A stretch of 30,902 nt of DNA, taken from positions 1 to 30,902 of the forward strand of contig JAEOSY010000237.1 of assembly GCA_016840125.1 (NCBI GenBank), read 5' to 3'. Both the position numbers and the translations under genes were made by a program. Positions 7,813 to 15,525 of the stretch are shown here, piece by piece. The notes beneath the pieces are model-generated. The model saw nothing but the letters and a program-made list of their open reading frames with translations. It ran no database searches and had not been told where the DNA came from. This DNA comes from Candidatus Helarchaeota archaeon (GTDB lineage: Archaea; Asgardarchaeota; Lokiarchaeia; Helarchaeales; HEL-GB-A). The first letter of the stretch is position 1, and each line of letters begins with the position of its first letter.

Positions 7813-8289
7813 TTATTCCTGCTTTTTTTCAACGATTGTCATTATCGGAGAAAAACCCAGCTTTTCAGAATAATACTTAAGATGAGCCAAATTACTATTT
7901 AAGAGGTAGATCCTTATCTGATCTACATTTATTTCATTGAAATGATCAACCATTGCATTAATTAGCCTAGTCATTATACCCATTTTTCGGTAGGCTTCTT
8001 CAACATAGATTAACTTTATATTACCGGTAGTTTCTTGTGTTTCTTCTGTTAATGTTTCCGAAAAAGCTAACCCCGCTACCTTTTTCTTCTCGTTATCAAA
8101 GGCAACTAGTGTGTGATATTGCGGAAAACGGTTTCTAACCTTGAAAAACTTTTTACTCTCTTCTAAATCGAATTTCCGATTGTAAAATTCACACAAGTGC
8201 TTGTAAACTTCGATAGCTGAACCCAAATCGGATATTTTGAATTTTCTAATTTGAATTGGGATTTTAGACTTCATTTTTATCCTCTCCAC
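7813..8289 (-). CDS. GNAT-family N-acetyltransferase
   Basis: The 158-residue protein shows a GNAT fold: the N-terminal IQIRKFKISDLGSAIEVYK opening, a central strand pair (HTLVAF...VAGLAFSE), the strand IKLIYVEEAYR leading into RKMGIM (a variant of the R/QxxGxG/A acetyl-CoA loop), a helix, and the closing IYLLNSNLAHLKYYSEKLGF segment. It transfers an acetyl group from acetyl-CoA; the substrate is not readable. It sits tail to tail with NDK with 5 bases between the stops, and lies downstream of eL24 on the same strand. A role in acetylating a ribosomal protein is possible from context only. Confidence 0.82.
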   Translation of the reverse strand: MERIKMKSKIPIQIRKFKISDLGSAIEVYKHLCEFYNRKFDLEESKKFFKVRNRFPQYHTLVAFDNEKKKVAGLAFSETLTEETQETTGNIKLIYVEEAYRKMGIMTRLINAMVDHFNEINVDQIRIYLLNSNLAHLKYYSEKLGFSPIMTIVEKKQE

Positions 8290-8368
8290 AATGTGGAACT
8301 CGAACTTTAAAAATTATCGCATCGATGATTATTCAAGAAGTAGGATGATATGGATATTGATTAGAGAA

Positions 8369-8554
8369 TTACTTTCCTTTCTGATGGAATTTTGTCCATT
8401 TTAATTTTCGTGGATTTCTTCTAAATTTTAATCGTGACTTATAGCACTTACTGGTGCAAAAATACATGACGGATCCATCTTTACGAACATACATACTTCC
8501 GGTGCCAGGTTCTATTTCTTTCCCACAGAACGTACAACTCCGTATTTTGACCAA
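8369..8554 (-). CDS. rpl24e: 50S ribosomal protein eL24
   Basis: The 61-residue protein carries the eL24 zinc finger, C7xxC10 and C33xxxC37, around a [12 protein letters not shown] strand, and ends in the basic segment [12 protein letters not shown]. This is the usual archaeal length and pattern. It follows eS28 by 26 bases in the eL8-eS28-eL24 operon. Confidence 0.96.
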   Translation of the reverse strand: MVKIRSCTFCGKEIEPGTGSMYVRKDGSVMYFCTSKCYKSRLKFRRNPRKLKWTKFHQKGK

Positions 8555-8580
8555 CTTGAAAACAACTCCTAGACTTTAAC

Positions 8581-8802
8581 TTAAGGTGCTTTTATTTTGC
8601 GGGCTTCTCGTTCAGTTTCTCGAAGTGTGATGACATCTTCAATCCGTACGGGACCCTTTATATTCCGTGTCAGAATTCGCCCCTTATCACGGCCTGATAA
8701 AATCCTCACTTTTACTTGAGTAATTTCACCCGTAGTTCCAGTTCGGCCAATGAGTTGAATTACTTCGGCTTCTACGGCTTCTTCAACCTCGTATTCACTC
8801 AT
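8581..8802 (-). CDS. rps28e: 30S ribosomal protein eS28
   Basis: The 73-residue protein shows the eS28 pattern: [39 protein letters not shown] and the ending [11 protein letters not shown]. It is an OB-fold protein at the mRNA exit region of the small subunit. It lies 23 bases after eL8 and ahead of eL24, the standard archaeal order. Confidence 0.97.
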   Translation of the reverse strand: MSEYEVEEAVEAEVIQLIGRTGTTGEITQVKVRILSGRDKGRILTRNIKGPVRIEDVITLRETEREARKIKAP

Positions 8803-8825
8803 CTTTTCACCAACATTCCAAATTT

Positions 8826-9191
8826 TTAGAACTCAGCCAATTTAGTTGCCAGATCTTTAATTAGATCTTTTGCATCGCCTGCATCTAGAACTGCAACAGA
8901 GCTTGTATTCACGTCTATCCCTGAAATACGCCCTAACTTCTTCTTCGAGGTGGGAAACGTATATGGGATTTTCTTCTCATCACAGAGTAATGGAATATGC
9001 GCCGCAATTTGAGGTGGTTCTATATCGTTCGCAATTACTATCAGTTTTGCAATACCACGTTCAATCGCTTTTGTGGATTCGTTTATTCCACGTTTAACTT
9101 TCCCTGTATCACGAGCAATTTCAAGGGCTTCTAAGGATTTCGTATTAAGTTCTTCAGGAATATCCTTATTAACATACATTGGTTTAGACAT
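8826..9191 (-). CDS. rpl7ae: 50S ribosomal protein eL8 (L7Ae)
   Basis: The 121-residue protein has the L7Ae kink-turn binding core: [46 protein letters not shown], and the [16 protein letters not shown] segment. It binds K-turns in 23S rRNA, box C/D and H/ACA guide RNAs and archaeal RNase P. A perfect AGGAGGT sits 8 bases before the ATG. It is the first gene of the eL8-eS28-eL24 operon; the upstream gap 9192-9359 holds its likely promoter. Confidence 0.97.
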   Translation of the reverse strand: MSKPMYVNKDIPEELNTKSLEALEIARDTGKVKRGINESTKAIERGIAKLIVIANDIEPPQIAAHIPLLCDEKKIPYTFPTSKKKLGRISGIDVNTSSVAVLDAGDAKDLIKDLATKLAEF

Positions 9192-9247
9192 TGACTAATA
9201 CCTCCTAAAGCTTTACTTTTTTCATTGGTATCGAAAAAAATTGCCAA

Positions 9248-9271
9248 GAAATGCTTAAATCATGGCATTTC
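9248..9271 (-). promoter_or_regulatory. Candidate eL8 promoter region with inverted repeat
   Basis: Arms gaaatgc (9248-9254) and gcatttc (9265-9271) flank a 10-base centre, with a second nested pair tgcca/tggca. On the minus strand the centre holds a TATA-like gatttaagc about 70 bases before the eL8 start. It may be an operator overlapping the TATA box. The evidence is sequence shape only. Confidence 0.4.
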
Positions 9272-9359
9272 ATTTTAGGTAAATATTTAGAACTAACTTG
9301 GAAGGTACCTATTAAAATGCTTTGTTTTTTCTAACTACCCGAAGTCTGACTGGGGAATT

Positions 9360-10334
9360 TTATTTCAATAAATGCTCTGGTTGTACTCCGTATTCGCTGA
9401 GAATGGTTTCATAGTACTCTACCTTTTTAGACTTCAAAGCGCTAATACAGCTCTTTTTAATATTTTCTGAATCAAACAATGCTATTACACAACCTCCCCC
9501 ACCGGCACCAGTTAATTTTGCTCCCAATGCACCATTTGATATGAGAACTTCAACTAAATCATCAAGCTCCTTTCGAGAAACACCTAAAACTTGTAAAAGT
9601 TGTTGATTGTAATTTAATAAATGTCCCAACATCTGTAAACTTATGTAGCGAAGATTAGTTACTGTTTCTAATGAAATAGCATCAATGGCTTTGAAGATAT
9701 GCTTGATAATTGAGGTATGGGTTTCATATAATTTCTTCACTTTTTCTACTTGAACTTTTGTTGAACGTGAAATACCACTATTTACGATGAGGAGCGGGAT
9801 TTCATGGGGGTGTTCTATTCGTGAAATCTTTCCTTTTCTAAATAATATTGCTCCTCCATAAGTTGCGATGCTATTATCAATTCCTGAAGGAGTACCATGA
9901 GTGAATTTTTCTCCCTCATAAGCAAGTGATGAAATTTCATCAAGACCCAGTTTTAAATCATATATATTATCTAATGCTGTAGCAGTAGCGACTGAAATCG
10001 CTGCAGAAGACCCAAGCCCAACTCCAATTGGAATCTCGGACCAAACTTTAATATCAAGCCCGTTTTTTAACTGGTATTTGTTATACATAGTCCTTACTAT
10101 TTGCCATATTGGAATTATTTGCTTATTTTTTGGATTTTGAGAAATATCAGAAATTGTTTCTTGGATGTTAAAATCTTTTAAGTAAACAGTAAATGATGAA
10201 TCTGATTTTGCTTGAATTTTAGTACGTGCTCGAAGATTGATAGCAATAACTACAGCTGAAGCACCATAAACAACGGCATGTTCACCTGTCAAAATACATT
10301 TTCCTGGTGCGGAAGCAAGACTTTCTTTGAAAAT
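9360..10334 (-). CDS. mvk: Mevalonate kinase (GHMP family), non-canonical start
   Basis: The full frame of about 324 residues contains all three GHMP motifs: SAPGKCILTGEHAVVYG at the N-terminus, PIGVGLGSSAA (near residue 102) for ATP, and KLTGAGGGGCV near the C-terminus. The enzyme phosphorylates mevalonate on the isoprenoid-lipid route. The nearest conventional start (TTG at 10290-10292) would remove the APGK part of motif 1. Upstream of it the frame has no ATG, GTG or TTG before a TAG at 10351-10353. ATT at 10332-10334, giving M-F-K-E-S-L-A-S-A-P-G-K, or ATA at 10344-10346 overlapping the Rpo10 stop, are the candidates. In many archaea mvk lies downstream of Rpo10, Rpo6 and uS2; those last two are missing here. 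Confidence 0.92.
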   Translation of the reverse strand: MFKESLASAPGKCILTGEHAVVYGASAVVIAINLRARTKIQAKSDSSFTVYLKDFNIQETISDISQNPKNKQIIPIWQIVRTMYNKYQLKNGLDIKVWSEIPIGVGLGSSAAISVATATALDNIYDLKLGLDEISSLAYEGEKFTHGTPSGIDNSIATYGGAILFRKGKISRIEHPHEIPLLIVNSGISRSTKVQVEKVKKLYETHTSIIKHIFKAIDAISLETVTNLRYISLQMLGHLLNYNQQLLQVLGVSRKELDDLVEVLISNGALGAKLTGAGGGGCVIALFDSENIKKSCISALKSKKVEYYETILSEYGVQPEHLLK

Positions 10335-10342
10335 GAAAAATA

Positions 10343-10543
10343 CTATCCTAGACTTCTAAATTTACTAATATCATTTAATAGATTGGTATAAGTTAATAGC
10401 ATTCGTCGACAGCAGTAGCGCGTAAGACCTAAATCATCAAGAACGTCCTTGTGGTTTTCCCCTTGCTTGGTTCGTTGCTCGAAGGGCTCTGCTTTATCAG
10501 CAATGACCTTACCGCAAGTGAAACAGCGAATCGGTATAATCAT
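10343..10543 (-). CDS. rpo10: DNA-directed RNA polymerase subunit Rpo10 (Rpb10-like)
   Basis: The 66-residue protein has the Rpb10 zinc motif: C7xxC10 near the N-terminus ([11 protein letters not shown]) and the unusual adjacent pair C44-C45 followed by RR. It is part of the polymerase assembly platform together with Rpo3, Rpo11 and Rpo12. The stop overlaps or nearly touches the presumed mvk start, suggesting translational coupling. Confidence 0.96.
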   Translation of the reverse strand: MIIPIRCFTCGKVIADKAEPFEQRTKQGENHKDVLDDLGLTRYCCRRMLLTYTNLLNDISKFRSLG

Positions 10544-10561
10544 GATTCAAACACTCCTAAA

Positions 10562-10966
10562 TTATCGATAACTTTTTTGTTTTCTAGTCCGGGCTGAAGG
10601 TCCTCCAAACTTTTTGGGTTCAGACCTTCGAGAGTCCCCAACCAGCATAGTTCGATCATACGAAATGAATTTACTTCTCAATTGAGGATTTTGAAAAAAT
10701 TTATCAAGCGCACGTGCAATTGCAATTCTCACAGCTAATGCTTGCCCCATGAACCCGCCTGATTTCACTCTAACCTTAATATCAACTTTTTTTCGGAATT
10801 TGTCCCCTACGATTATTAGAGGTTCTAAAATAGTTAGGCGCGCCAGTTCTGGCTCCCAAAGCTCGATAGGAACGCCGTTTATTCGGATTTTTCCTTTACC
10901 CTCTTTTATAACTGCCCTCGCAATAGCAGTCTTTCTTTTACCTGAAGTTAAAATCAATTTTGCCAT
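10562..10966 (-). CDS. rps9: 30S ribosomal protein uS9
   Basis: The 134-residue protein has the uS9 core: [18 protein letters not shown], the [15 protein letters not shown] segment, and the C-terminal basic tail ending KSYR that reaches the P-site tRNA. It lies 13 bases after uL13 and 18 before Rpo10, matching the conserved archaeal order uL13-uS9-Rpo10. Confidence 0.97.
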   Translation of the reverse strand: MAKLILTSGKRKTAIARAVIKEGKGKIRINGVPIELWEPELARLTILEPLIIVGDKFRKKVDIKVRVKSGGFMGQALAVRIAIARALDKFFQNPQLRSKFISYDRTMLVGDSRRSEPKKFGGPSARTRKQKSYR

Positions 10967-10979
10967 TTTTCAACCCTAT

Positions 10980-11417
10980 TTAATGTTTAAATCCAATTTC
11001 TCTCGCTAATTCGCCAATTTCCATAAATGTTCCTTTTAATTGGTCAATCGAAATTTCGGAAAATGTTTCTAAATTTGCTTCATCAACCTCAAGTTCTTCT
11101 GGAATCCCAAAATAAACTTTTAATCGCCTATATGCAACTTTGCCACGATTTTTTTTCCATGGTAACATTCCACGGATCGTTCTACGAACAAACAGATGGG
11201 GCGTTTTAAACCAAAAAGGTCCCTTGATAGGGTTATAATGAGTACGAATGTTCTGTCGTTCCTTGTATTGTTCAATTAATTTCCTTCTTTTACCTGAAAC
11301 AATCGCTTTCTCGGCGTTCACGACGGTGATATGTTCGCCTAGCAGCAACATTTTAGCAACTTTAGACGCTAAGCGCCCCAAGATTAATCCATCTGCATTA
11401 ATAATTCGCGGTTTCAA
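10980..11417 (-). CDS. rpl13: 50S ribosomal protein uL13
   Basis: The 145-residue protein has the uL13 opening IINADGLILGRLASKVAK, VVNAEKAIVSGKR, and GPFWFKTPHLFVRRTIRGMLPWK. The start is TTG; stops lie directly upstream in the same frame, so the choice is firm. It follows eL18 by 13 bases in the operon. Confidence 0.97.
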   Translation of the reverse strand: MKPRIINADGLILGRLASKVAKMLLLGEHITVVNAEKAIVSGKRRKLIEQYKERQNIRTHYNPIKGPFWFKTPHLFVRRTIRGMLPWKKNRGKVAYRRLKVYFGIPEELEVDEANLETFSEISIDQLKGTFMEIGELAREIGFKH

Positions 11418-11430
11418 TTATCATCCCGTC

Positions 11431-11784
11431 CTAAGTGATTAATTTTACCTTAGATCCTGTTGGATTTTTCTTTAGGAGATCTTCAATTAGCACAAATTCG
11501 GCTCCCGCTTTCACTATTTTCTTTCTCGCTTTTTTTGAACAAGCAAATGCAGCAATTATTACTGGATGAGTTAATTCACCTGAAGAAAGGATCTTCCCTG
11601 GTACGAGGATGGTAACCTTTTCTTCAGCAAATACATTTATTTTACTCAGATTCACTACTATCTGATTAGACCTTGACTTTTGGAGGAATTCACTAACATT
11701 TCGCCAAAATCTTCTTTTTGTTTTATCTAACGCACGAATTAAGCGCCTCTTGCGTGGATCTGTAGCTCTAAGTGTATTTGCCAT
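11431..11784 (-). CDS. rpl18e: 50S ribosomal protein eL18
   Basis: The 117-residue protein matches archaeal eL18: SRSNQIVVNLSKIN, a KVTILVPGKILSSGELTHPVIIAAFACSKKA core, and the closing FVLIEDLLKKNPTGS segment. It lies 11 bases after Rpo3, the standard position in the uS11-Rpo3-eL18-uL13-uS9 series. Confidence 0.96.
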   Translation of the reverse strand: MANTLRATDPRKRRLIRALDKTKRRFWRNVSEFLQKSRSNQIVVNLSKINVFAEEKVTILVPGKILSSGELTHPVIIAAFACSKKARKKIVKAGAEFVLIEDLLKKNPTGSKVKLIT

Positions 11785-11795
11785 AATTTCACCTG

Positions 11796-12605
11796 CTATA
11801 TTGTTTCCAAACTTTCGATAAGGTTTGTAATTTTATTTTTAAGGATTTGGCAAGCTGTGCTCACAGTTTTCTCAATTGAAAGAGCACCACTTGATTCAAT
11901 TGTAAAAATAAATTTTGTTGAATCCCAATTCACTTTTATAGCCTTTTCAGGTTCTGTCTCACACGCTTCCTCACATGCCTTACAAAAATTACAGCTCATG
12001 GCATTTGAAATTTGAATCTGATCATTTTTGAATGACAAAATGTTTCGAGGACAGGCATCGACACATTTTTTGCATTTTTCACATTTTTCATAGTCGATTC
12101 GAATGAGTGGAAGATATTTATACGCAACTGTCGAGACTGGTTGCCATTTGGCATGGGTTTCTCCAATTCCGAGTCTACCATATGCTTCGAGCACAACTCG
12201 TTGCCCTTTAACTAGTTCAACAATTGGGATTTTTGGATTGACTGGAACAATTTGTGGATCTTCTGGTTCGAGATCCGCTGCAACTACCGTTACTGGTCCT
12301 TCAGAAGCTTCCTTATTAATTGTAAAAGCAACTTGACACTGTGAACATCCATCCCCTTCACATCCACATTGACTTGGTAAAACATAAGTTTCTAAACCTG
12401 TCTTCAAGGGAATCAATCCCAAGCGGTGTGCAATAATTTCATCGTATAGGGGGCTATTATTTTCAACGATCCACACATCTTCAATCGCAAGAGCGGGTAC
12501 TTCGGCTATCATTATCCGACGTAATGAGTTTGCGAGGGAGGGATCAATCCCTTCTATTATCATTTTGATGAAACTTTCTCTTTTTTCGAGGACAGATATT
12601 TTCAT
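11796..12605 (-). CDS. rpo3: DNA-directed RNA polymerase subunit Rpo3 (RpoD) with ferredoxin-like domain
   Basis: The 269-residue protein has the Rpb3/alpha-like dimerisation domain at both ends (ANSLRRIMIAEVPALAIEDV near the N-terminus). Between about residues 170 and 215 lies a ferredoxin-like insertion with two CxxCxxCxxxC sets (CEKCKKCVDACP and CNFCKACEEAC), enough for two 4Fe-4S clusters. A further Cys-rich loop (CGCEGDGCSQC) lies near residue 80. Family knowledge: some archaeal Rpo3 proteins carry such clusters, which support assembly with Rpo11. It is 32 bases downstream of uS11. Confidence 0.96.
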   Translation of the reverse strand: MKISVLEKRESFIKMIIEGIDPSLANSLRRIMIAEVPALAIEDVWIVENNSPLYDEIIAHRLGLIPLKTGLETYVLPSQCGCEGDGCSQCQVAFTINKEASEGPVTVVAADLEPEDPQIVPVNPKIPIVELVKGQRVVLEAYGRLGIGETHAKWQPVSTVAYKYLPLIRIDYEKCEKCKKCVDACPRNILSFKNDQIQISNAMSCNFCKACEEACETEPEKAIKVNWDSTKFIFTIESSGALSIEKTVSTACQILKNKITNLIESLETI

Positions 12606-12637
12606 GCTTTTTAATCATCTCTTTTGGAATAAATTAC

Positions 12638-13048
12638 TTAAACGCGACGTCCTCTGCGACCACCAGGTCTTCGGGTACCATCGTGTGGAACTGGCGTCAC
12701 CTCTTCAATTCGCCCTATCCGTAACCCCGCTCGCGCTAAGGCACGAATTGCTGCTTGAGCACCAGGTCCTGGGGTTTTAGGACCGTGCCCCCCCGGCGCG
12801 CGCACTTTAATATGGATTGCAGTCACACCCTTTTCACGAGCTTCATTTGCCGCTCGGAACGCCGCCTGCATTGCCGCATAAGGTGTCGCTTCGTCCCGGT
12901 CTGCACGCACAATCATCCCGCCGGAATAACGAGCAATTGTCTCAGCGCCTGATAAATCTGTAATATGAACAATTGTGTCATTATAAGAGCTAAATATATG
13001 TGCTATTCCCCATTTCGGCTTTTCAATTTTTTCTTTTCGCTCAGCCAT
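12638..13048 (-). CDS. rps11: 30S ribosomal protein uS11, intact copy
   Basis: The 136-residue protein is complete: [32 protein letters not shown], the [17 protein letters not shown] segment, and the ending [19 protein letters not shown] that contacts 16S rRNA and mRNA. AGAGGT lies 10 bases before the ATG. In most archaea uS13 and uS4 precede this gene directly. Here they are 11 kb away and end in a broken second uS11, so this copy is the only functional one visible. It now heads its own operon with a leader of 130-280 bases. Confidence 0.97.
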   Translation of the reverse strand: MAERKEKIEKPKWGIAHIFSSYNDTIVHITDLSGAETIARYSGGMIVRADRDEATPYAAMQAAFRAANEAREKGVTAIHIKVRAPGGHGPKTPGPGAQAAIRALARAGLRIGRIEEVTPVPHDGTRRPGGRRGRRV

Positions 13049-13190
13049 TTTATTGCATACCTCTAAAGTTTTTCATCTTTTGATATATACGGGGGCTGTG
13101 TCTCTTCCGAGGTCATCTAACTCGAATAAAATTTTGGGAACTCTTCATCTATCAGCCATGTATCCGCATTATATCATTTCTTTCAATTAA

Positions 13191-13204
13191 ACTTATATAT
13201 CATT
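13191..13204 (-). promoter_or_regulatory. Candidate proximal TATA box for the uS11-mvk operon
   Basis: On the minus strand this reads aatgatatataagt, a good archaeal TATA box about 145 bases before the uS11 ATG. A start point some 25 bases on would leave a leader of about 120 bases. Confidence 0.5.
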
Positions 13205-13330
13205 AGCGTCAATTTCAAATAACTTTAATAATTTAATAGCTCGCGTGTTTTAGGAGCTGATTCTGGGGATTCCAGCGGAATTCACTCTCGTTTCTAAATT
13301 ATTTAATAGAATCACGAGCATCTATTTTGG

Positions 13331-13366
13331 TATTTCAAAGTTATTGAATTTTATAAAGATTATGTA
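13331..13366 (-). promoter_or_regulatory. Distal uS11 promoter block, paralogous to the uS13 promoter
   Basis: These 36 bases match 25523-25558 upstream of uS13 at 33 positions and contain the TATA box ctttataaaa (13349-13358, minus strand). In front of uS13 the box lies about 110 bases from the start codon; here it is about 300 bases from uS11. The remaining 13049-13330 shows one short open stretch (13073-13144) but no recognisable gene. Confidence 0.65.
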
Positions 13367-13484
13367 ATCTCCACTTATAGATTTATAGACCTTCAAAAGC
13401 TTTTCTGGTATATTAATACAATCTACTATTTCACGCTACAAGGGTAAAGTTGGAATTGTTGGATAGTTAGAATGGATCTAGGAT

Positions 13485-13562
13485 ATTCACCCTTCCATCA
13501 CTCCCGTCTTAACTCCTGATACTGAAAATTCATTAGTATAAAAAAAAGATATGAGCAATACC
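13485..13562 (-). pseudogene. Decayed middle of a second uS11 gene (right-hand piece)
   Basis: Read on the minus strand from 13562, the codons give G-I-A-H-I-F, exactly the uS11 continuation after K-P-K-W, then F-L-Y and stops. With a one-base shift, N-D follows, and then S-G-V-K-T-G-V resembles the S-G-A-E-T-I-A of the intact copy. The same frame as the left-hand piece (24333-24381) is kept across the 10 shared bases. It joins that piece if 13563-24332 is removed together with one copy of the repeat. The lower limit is approximate because similarity fades. Confidence 0.65.
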
Positions 13563-13573
13563 GTTCTTACAAA

Positions 13574-13600
13574 GTTGGACAACCTCGGAGGGTTGCCAAC
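13574..13600 (-). repeat. IS200/IS605-type right-end hairpin next to tnpB
   Basis: GTTGG and CAACC pair with GGTTG and CCAAC, giving a 10-bp stem with one bulged A and a 6-base loop. It starts directly after the tnpB stop and ends 11 bases before the uS11 flank. In IS200/IS605 elements such a subterminal hairpin marks the right end and forms the last stem of the omega RNA. Confidence 0.6.
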
Positions 13601-14068
13601 TTATGCCAGCACACTTGCGTCTGCTGGCGGGTTGTACGGACTCCCGCCACCCACCGCATATAGCGATGGGGGAATGTTGTTTGAACGGGGGGCGATGCGA
13701 ATGTTCCGCGCCGCGTTGAGGTCGGCATCCAATTGGAATGGAACCGCCTTCCCGTTTCTTTTATACCCGCACTTGGAGTTAGTGTATTTGAATATCTTGC
13801 CCTGCCGCGCCTTCCTGCGCTCCGCTTTCGTTTCCCCGATATGTCCGCAATACGAGCAGCGGCTAGAGGTATGCTTCGCATTCACCCACTCCACGAAGAT
13901 ACCCTTGCGGGGGGCGAGCTCAGCGATGCGCGCTTGGATCTGCCCAAATTGGTGAGGCGACGCTTAAAATTCGGGATATACCCGTCTGTCGTCCTGCCCA
14001 AAGGGAATACTCTGCTTCTGGAAGTGCGGCAGCTTCAACCACACACGCGGTTTTTCCCCAGTTTTTAA
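13601..14068 (-). pseudogene. tnpB: Truncated tnpB (IS200/IS605-type RNA-guided nuclease) remnant
   Basis: The last 98 codons are clear TnpB: a TSSRCSYCG zinc half, a second half with the reduced pattern SKCGY, and the RuvC-III motif DADLNAARNI. Upstream, the same frame reads KGIFVEWVNAKHTS, the usual lead-in. It then meets a TAA at 13965-13967, with a stretch ending RRVYPEF before it, as if the RuvC-I/II core had been deleted. The product cannot be active. The DNA is much GC-richer than its neighbours, pointing to a foreign source. No tnpA is visible. Confidence 0.75.
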
Positions 14069-14154
14069 TATTCAGCTCTTTTAGATTTAAATTATACTTC
14101 TTGAGAATGTGACGGATTGTTCCCCTTAGCTTGCTCTTGGGGAGGGTGCGATCC

Positions 14155-14290
14155 TACCGAAAGAGGTTTTCGGTTTCCGAAAGAAAGTTTCGTTCACCGC
14201 AAGGAATTTTCGGTTTCGCAAGAGATTTGCCTTCCTGATCGCAAGAGTCTGACGATTCCTAACTGCAAGAAAATAAGACTTGCTCCCGGT
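14155..14290. repeat. Degenerate tandem array of about six 20-24 base hairpin units
   Basis: Units begin ccgaaagagg, ccgaaagaaa, ccgcaaggaa, cgcaagagat, tcgcaagagt and ctgcaagaaa. The first three close on themselves (for example ccgaaa/tttcgg). The units diverge steadily from left to right. The array lies between the tnpB remnant and the end of the 14310-15524 gene. Confidence 0.6.
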
Positions 14291-14309
14291 TTGGTGAGGT
14301 CTATCTTTC

Positions 14310-15524
14310 TTAGATTTTCAAGACATAATGGGGAATCAGCCGTACCATGATGTCACCAAATCCAAGTTCCACCGTTCGAAGAACAACACCCTTTCCCCTG
14401 TAATCAAACTCCATCTCACGCACATCCGAACAAATTTTGTTCCCAACGTCAGTTTGCATATCTAAGATAAAATAGCGCTGGTTCTTAATCTCTATGACTT
14501 CTAATACATTAATAAAATCTTTGAAGGCGTACCCTCCACCATGGGGTATGATATTTGCATTTAATAATCGATCCATTATGCCAAGTTTTTCTGCGCGCTT
14601 GTAAAACCCCAAGGCTTCTATTGTTTCCTCAGTAATATTATCTAGTCCCTTCATTAAAAAAGCGGGTAGATCTGCCCGTAATGCAATAGGGAGCATTTGT
14701 GCATTTGGGTCTTTAACATTTTGACACCCTAAAAGTAATGTGTTATGATCCAGCAAACCCTGATGGGTAATATTTGCGATTGTATGATATTTGCCAAAAA
14801 TTGTTTCAGCAACTAGCTCTCTTTTCCTTTTCGCGAAATCATCCGCATATTGATAGAATTTTAAATAGTCATCAGCGTCAGAATCTAATAATACATGGAC
14901 CTTACCTAGAGTTGTTTCTACTTCCTTTGATTTCTCTTTCAAAGTGTCACTTCTATCTAAATATAACCCCATCCCTTTTTCAGTTTCGCCCCGTAATTCT
15001 GAAACTGATCCATGAATAATAAAAGCATAGTCTGGGATAAATACATCCATTGATCGTCTCACAACTTTAAAAAGATCAATAAAATGATTGCCTTTGTAGA
15101 GATCCCAATCTATTGCTACATCGTCTACAAACAGCTCTTTCTTTGCGGCATGGATGCGCTCAATTAACTCCGCTGGTTCTGGTAATTCGTTCAAACCCCC
15201 CACTAACATACCACAGGCATTGGGCTTGGAATCCAGAACTATAAATTTTTCATTTCCCGAACCCCATTGCAGTTTCCCCCCGTAACCGAACCCAGCTTTC
15301 CAACGTGCGAGATTTCGGGTTACAGTTTCATCAGGCGTTGAAATAAATGTGGCATTCGGCTCCATATCGAACTTTTCTTGGACTAGATGGATTTTTGCTA
15401 AGCCATATTTCATGTTCTCTCGCGCTAAGTACGCCGCGCCATCAGCCATTCCAGTTGAAAAGTAATGGGATTTGGCTCGCTTTAAAAGGCTGGGTTTATC
15501 TAAACTTTCGAGTTCAATCATCAT
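14310..15524 (-). CDS. Conserved protein of unknown family, possible distant RtcB-like fold
   Basis: The 404-residue soluble protein has no signal peptide or membrane helix. I do not recognise the family with certainty. Several short motifs echo the order in RtcB RNA ligases: ACGML (cf. DIGCGM), YKGNHFIDLFKV (cf. GGNHFIEV), IIHGSVSELRG (cf. HSGSRGLG), a DHN segment, and IPHGGGYAF late in the chain. His and Cys residues in these motifs could bind metal. Its start lies one base after the HD-domain gene stop, so the two genes are co-translated with the metallophosphoesterase gene upstream. A role in phosphate-end chemistry of RNA or a nucleotide is an inference from motifs and neighbours. Confidence 0.55.
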   Translation of the reverse strand: MMIELESLDKPSLLKRAKSHYFSTGMADGAAYLARENMKYGLAKIHLVQEKFDMEPNATFISTPDETVTRNLARWKAGFGYGGKLQWGSGNEKFIVLDSKPNACGMLVGGLNELPEPAELIERIHAAKKELFVDDVAIDWDLYKGNHFIDLFKVVRRSMDVFIPDYAFIIHGSVSELRGETEKGMGLYLDRSDTLKEKSKEVETTLGKVHVLLDSDADDYLKFYQYADDFAKRKRELVAETIFGKYHTIANITHQGLLDHNTLLLGCQNVKDPNAQMLPIALRADLPAFLMKGLDNITEETIEALGFYKRAEKLGIMDRLLNANIIPHGGGYAFKDFINVLEVIEIKNQRYFILDMQTDVGNKICSDVREMEFDYRGKGVVLRTVELGFGDIMVRLIPHYVLKI

Positions 15525-15525
15525 T

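Noticed and set aside
10343..10346. Missing Rpo6, enolase and uS2 between Rpo10 and mevalonate kinase taken as a deletion
   Set aside because: Gene order here varies among archaea and the genes may lie elsewhere, so absence from this window is not evidence of loss.
13073..13144. Short minus-strand open stretch in the uS11 leader
   Set aside because: Only 23 codons after an in-frame stop, no start codon or ribosome binding site, and no family recognised. It may be a decayed gene end.
13551..14068. Plus-strand frames opposite the tnpB remnant
   Set aside because: They are shadows of the GC-rich tnpB remnant; the minus strand has the zinc and RuvC-III motifs.
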